From: JAMZMI01 sp049115715 | GTDB lineage: Bacteria > Bacteroidota > Bacteroidia > Cytophagales > Cyclobacteriaceae | Direction of reading: 5' to 3' | DNA: 64,000 nt | Assembly: GCA_049115715.1 (NCBI GenBank) | Contig: JAGDZQ010000018.1 | Coordinates: 1-64,000 of the forward strand | Part shown: positions 61,923-64,000 of the stretch, piece after piece | Position numbering within the stretch: the stretch's first letter is position 1 | How the letters are laid out: each line of letters opens with the position of its first letter | Translations under genes and position numbers: made by a program | Notes under the pieces: model-generated | Seen by the model: only the letters and a program-made list of their open reading frames with translations | Databases searched by the model: none | What the model was told of the DNA's origin: nothing

Positions 61923-62537
61923 ATGAAATTAGTCGCATCCCTGTTTTGTCAATTTATCATAAAGAAAAATTCTAAAGCGATCAGTCTTACATATTGGAGT
62001 GAAATACGCCAACTGTGCAAAGCAGGAATAATTTCATTTTCTCTTATGCTGCTATTAGTTGTCCCGTCTTTCTCCCAGGAGAGTGGCAATATTGTACAAA
62101 TCATAGATAATCTAACTGTAAAATGGGATTATCAATCTACCACGATTCGATCCTATAAGGGATTTGGAAGATGCTGCACGGATGCTGAATTCAAAACCGA
62201 GCTGATTGGGTTATTGAACTCAATACATCACTACGATACTACCTTGTATCAAATCGTGACTTCAAAATTTGAAGCAAGCAAGGATAAGGAAGCCAAGGCT
62301 ACTCTGGACGACATTGAACTACTGGAGTCCGAATATGCCACAGCTGCGTTTCTGGATTTTCTTCAGGTAGAATGTGACGAATACAAAAAGATAGAAGACG
62401 AGTTTGCCCAAAATGGGGGAGCTGAATATCAGAAGAGCCTGAAGCATATGGATAAGGAGATTGCCAAATATGTCAAGTCGATTACGCACCAAATTGACAT
62501 TATAGATGAGCATGTGCATCATTTACATGGCCTCTAA
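61923..62537 (+). CDS. Exported helical protein of unknown function
   Basis: 204 residues from ATG 61923; a long N-region precedes the hydrophobic signal (about 34-52, ending PSFSQ), so the true start may be later. The mature part is helical, with FGRCCTDAEFKTELIGLLNSIHHYDTTLYQIV and a second half rich in Glu/Lys, ending EHVHHLHGL with four His residues. The Cys pair and His end suggest metal contact. A pair of AATTGTCAAT repeats lies upstream. Confidence 0.55.
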   Translation: MKLVASLFCQFIIKKNSKAISLTYWSEIRQLCKAGIISFSLMLLLVVPSFSQESGNIVQIIDNLTVKWDYQSTTIRSYKGFGRCCTDAEFKTELIGLLNSIHHYDTTLYQIVTSKFEASKDKEAKATLDDIELLESEYATAAFLDFLQVECDEYKKIEDEFAQNGGAEYQKSLKHMDKEIAKYVKSITHQIDIIDEHVHHLHGL

Positions 62538-62595
62538 ATTGTCTTCCGGCATACATCAGCTTATAAATTCTAAGAATAGCTTTACCCTTGGTTTC

Positions 62596-63045
62596 ATGAA
62601 AAACGTAGGAGTTATGATGATTTTGGCTGTGCTTATTTCCGCTTTTTCTCTTCTTCAATCAAGCCATATAAATACGGATCGAAAAGGTTTGGCTCTTCAA
62701 GGATACGATCCTGTCTCCTATTTTTCTGGTGAGCCTATAAAGGGACTTGCTGAAATCGAATTCGCTTTTCAGGGAACTAAGTATTATTTTTCATCTGCTG
62801 ACAACAAAGAGACCTTTTCGAAGAATCCTTCAAAATATGCACCTCAGTATGGAGGGTGGTGCGCATACGCCATGGGGCTTGGTACAGATAAGGTGAAAAT
62901 TAACCCCATGACATATAAGGTGGTGGAAGGTAAACTCTATTTATTTTATGATTTTAAAGGGACAAACACACTTGTACCTTGGAATGAGAACGAAGGATCT
63001 TTGATGAAAGAAGCAAACAAGAATTGGGAAAAAATCACGAAATGA
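62596..63045 (+). CDS. Exported YHS-domain protein
   Basis: 149 residues from ATG 62596, which gives a signal peptide (MKNVGVMMILAVLISAFSLLQSS); an upstream in-frame ATG would overlap the preceding gene. The YHS domain follows: LQGYDPVSYFSGEPIKGLAEIEFAFQGTKYYFSSADNKETFSKNPSKYAPQYGGWCAYAMG. YHS domains may bind metal or stabilise copper-handling proteins. Function here unknown. Confidence 0.85.
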   Translation: MKNVGVMMILAVLISAFSLLQSSHINTDRKGLALQGYDPVSYFSGEPIKGLAEIEFAFQGTKYYFSSADNKETFSKNPSKYAPQYGGWCAYAMGLGTDKVKINPMTYKVVEGKLYLFYDFKGTNTLVPWNENEGSLMKEANKNWEKITK

Positions 63046-63085
63046 TTTTTCCGAGAATCAGATTATTTACACAGCTTTGCAAGTT

Positions 63086-63592
63086 ATGTCCATAAGCTCC
63101 TCAGCCATTCAGTTACTCAACCAGTTAGCCACGGTAGTGGAAAATATGACTGATGAAGCCTTTTGCAGAAAAGTCCCGGTACTGAGTCATTCTACCATCG
63201 GACAGCATGTTAGGCATACGTTGGAGTTTTTCATCTGCTTGATGGATGCTAAAAACCAAGAGGAGATCAACTACGATGCGCGTAAGCATGATAAGTTTAT
63301 CGAGCAAGAAACTCAGCTTGCTTTCAGCGTGATTAACTCCATTGTTGAATTTCTTAAAAAAGAGCAGACCAACTTTGACCTCAATTTGGTGGCGAACTAT
63401 GAGTTTGTAGGTGATGCAAACGAGGTAATCCCAACAAATTTTTTCCGAGAACTGGCTTATAACATCGAGCATGCGATTCATCACATGGCACTTATAAAAA
63501 TTGGTTGTCGTGAAGTATGCTCGGAAATCAAATTGCCGGAGCACTTCGGAGTGGCGAGTAGCACCGTCCGCTTTCAACAAAGCCAGAACTAA
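63086..63592 (+). CDS. DinB-like four-helix protein
   Basis: 168 residues from ATG 63086. Helical bundle with STIGQHVRHTLEFFICL near the start and NIEHAIHHMALIKIG near the end, which supply the His residues of DinB-like metal-dependent or thiol-linked enzymes. The third metal ligand is not certain, so activity is open. Cytosolic. The ATP-grasp gene starts 4 bp after its stop. Confidence 0.8.
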   Translation: MSISSSAIQLLNQLATVVENMTDEAFCRKVPVLSHSTIGQHVRHTLEFFICLMDAKNQEEINYDARKHDKFIEQETQLAFSVINSIVEFLKKEQTNFDLNLVANYEFVGDANEVIPTNFFRELAYNIEHAIHHMALIKIGCREVCSEIKLPEHFGVASSTVRFQQSQN

Positions 63593-63596
63593 CACC

Positions 63597-64000
63597 ATGG
63601 CTGCTAAAATCAGCCGACTTCAAAAATTTTGGGTCAAGCTTACACAATGGGAGTACTGGTCGTTTGATACACTCTACTTTCCTGTCAAAATCTACTTTAC
63701 CTGGCTGGCGATTAAGAACAGGTCTTTTTTCTTCTTCACATCGTCTAACCCAACTATTGACTTTGGAGGGATGTTGGGTGAATCTAAGTCGAAAATCTTC
63801 AAACTCATTCCTGAGGAGTACTATCCAAAAACAAAACTCATCCCGGCAGGAGACTTGGATGCAGCGCAGGAATTTGTGAAGCAGTTGGGCTATCCGGTCA
63901 TTGCAAAACCGGATATCGGAGAACGAGGCAAGCTTGTTGAGAAAATCAACGATGCGGAAGAACTTTTGACTTATGTCAGCAAATGCCCGGTCGATTTCCT
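63597..64000 (+). CDS. ATP-grasp family protein, partial
   Basis: The first 134 residues before the window ends, in frame without stops. MAAKISRLQKFWVKLTQWEYW, then a hydrophobic part, then AQEFVKQLGYPVIAKPDIGERGKLV as in the ATP-binding loop of ATP-grasp ligases. The fold resembles D-Ala-D-Ala-ligase-like enzymes that are often next to a DinB gene in Bacteroidota. The substrate cannot be told from the fragment. Confidence 0.7.
   Translation, partial: MAAKISRLQKFWVKLTQWEYWSFDTLYFPVKIYFTWLAIKNRSFFFFTSSNPTIDFGGMLGESKSKIFKLIPEEYYPKTKLIPAGDLDAAQEFVKQLGYPVIAKPDIGERGKLVEKINDAEELLTYVSKCPVDF

Overview
The window looks like the chromosome of a Bacteroidota member, most likely a marine or soil Cytophagales. 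Supporting evidence: a type IX secretion C-terminal signal (23806-24675), a MurF-alanine racemase fusion, a single-chain E1 alpha/beta 2-oxoacid dehydrogenase, a BrxC/YtxJ bacilliredoxin, a DUF4783 gene ahead of nadC, many short lipoproteins, few Shine-Dalgarno sites, and TAnnTTTG promoter elements placed right against start codons. No rRNA, CRISPR array, complete IS or integrase gene is present. There are two tRNAs: Val(GAC) and His(GTG).

Layout. 1-15997 is mostly core: aldehyde dehydrogenase, a large AsmA-like protein, lipA, a secreted 17-residue-repeat protein coupled to a bacilliredoxin, the E1 fusion, an M16 peptidase, ispF and a ferritin-like protein. 16000-21000 is accessory and A+T-rich: a higBA-type toxin-antitoxin locus whose toxin gene is split by a 122-bp MITE-like element, then a 902-residue superfamily-1 helicase with a long unassigned N-terminus and direct, inverted and palindromic repeats upstream. 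21200-27810 carries tRNA-Val, a DUF1573 protein, two histidine kinase/response regulator pairs around a type IX cargo, and a HisA-like protein lacking a catalytic aspartate. 28387-41597 holds pyrC, an M28 peptidase, gcvP, secreted proteins of unknown role, a CPBP protease-like protein and rmuC. 41646-43400 has an orphan GroES-like protein and a divergent XRE regulator module with two palindromes. 43545-48121 has hemB (with a possible small membrane-protein gene upstream), a double GNAT protein and murF-alr. 49805-53516 is purK and purE, separated by a lipoprotein, a decayed purK fragment and a Fic gene. 54872-58723 is an ABC exporter, lipoprotein and gpmI operon. 58724-59417 is a repeat-rich spacer. 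59418-64000 contains nadC, recX, a YHS protein, a DinB-like protein and the start of an ATP-grasp protein.

The most interesting non-gene signals are: the element inside the higB toxin gene; a dispersed repeat with one copy at 14373 and an inverted copy at 59158; the purK relic; the paired palindromes of the XRE module; and -7 elements only 4-6 nt from the ATG of gpmI, nadC and hemB, which predict leaderless mRNAs.

All family assignments come from motif recognition by eye. No database search was run.
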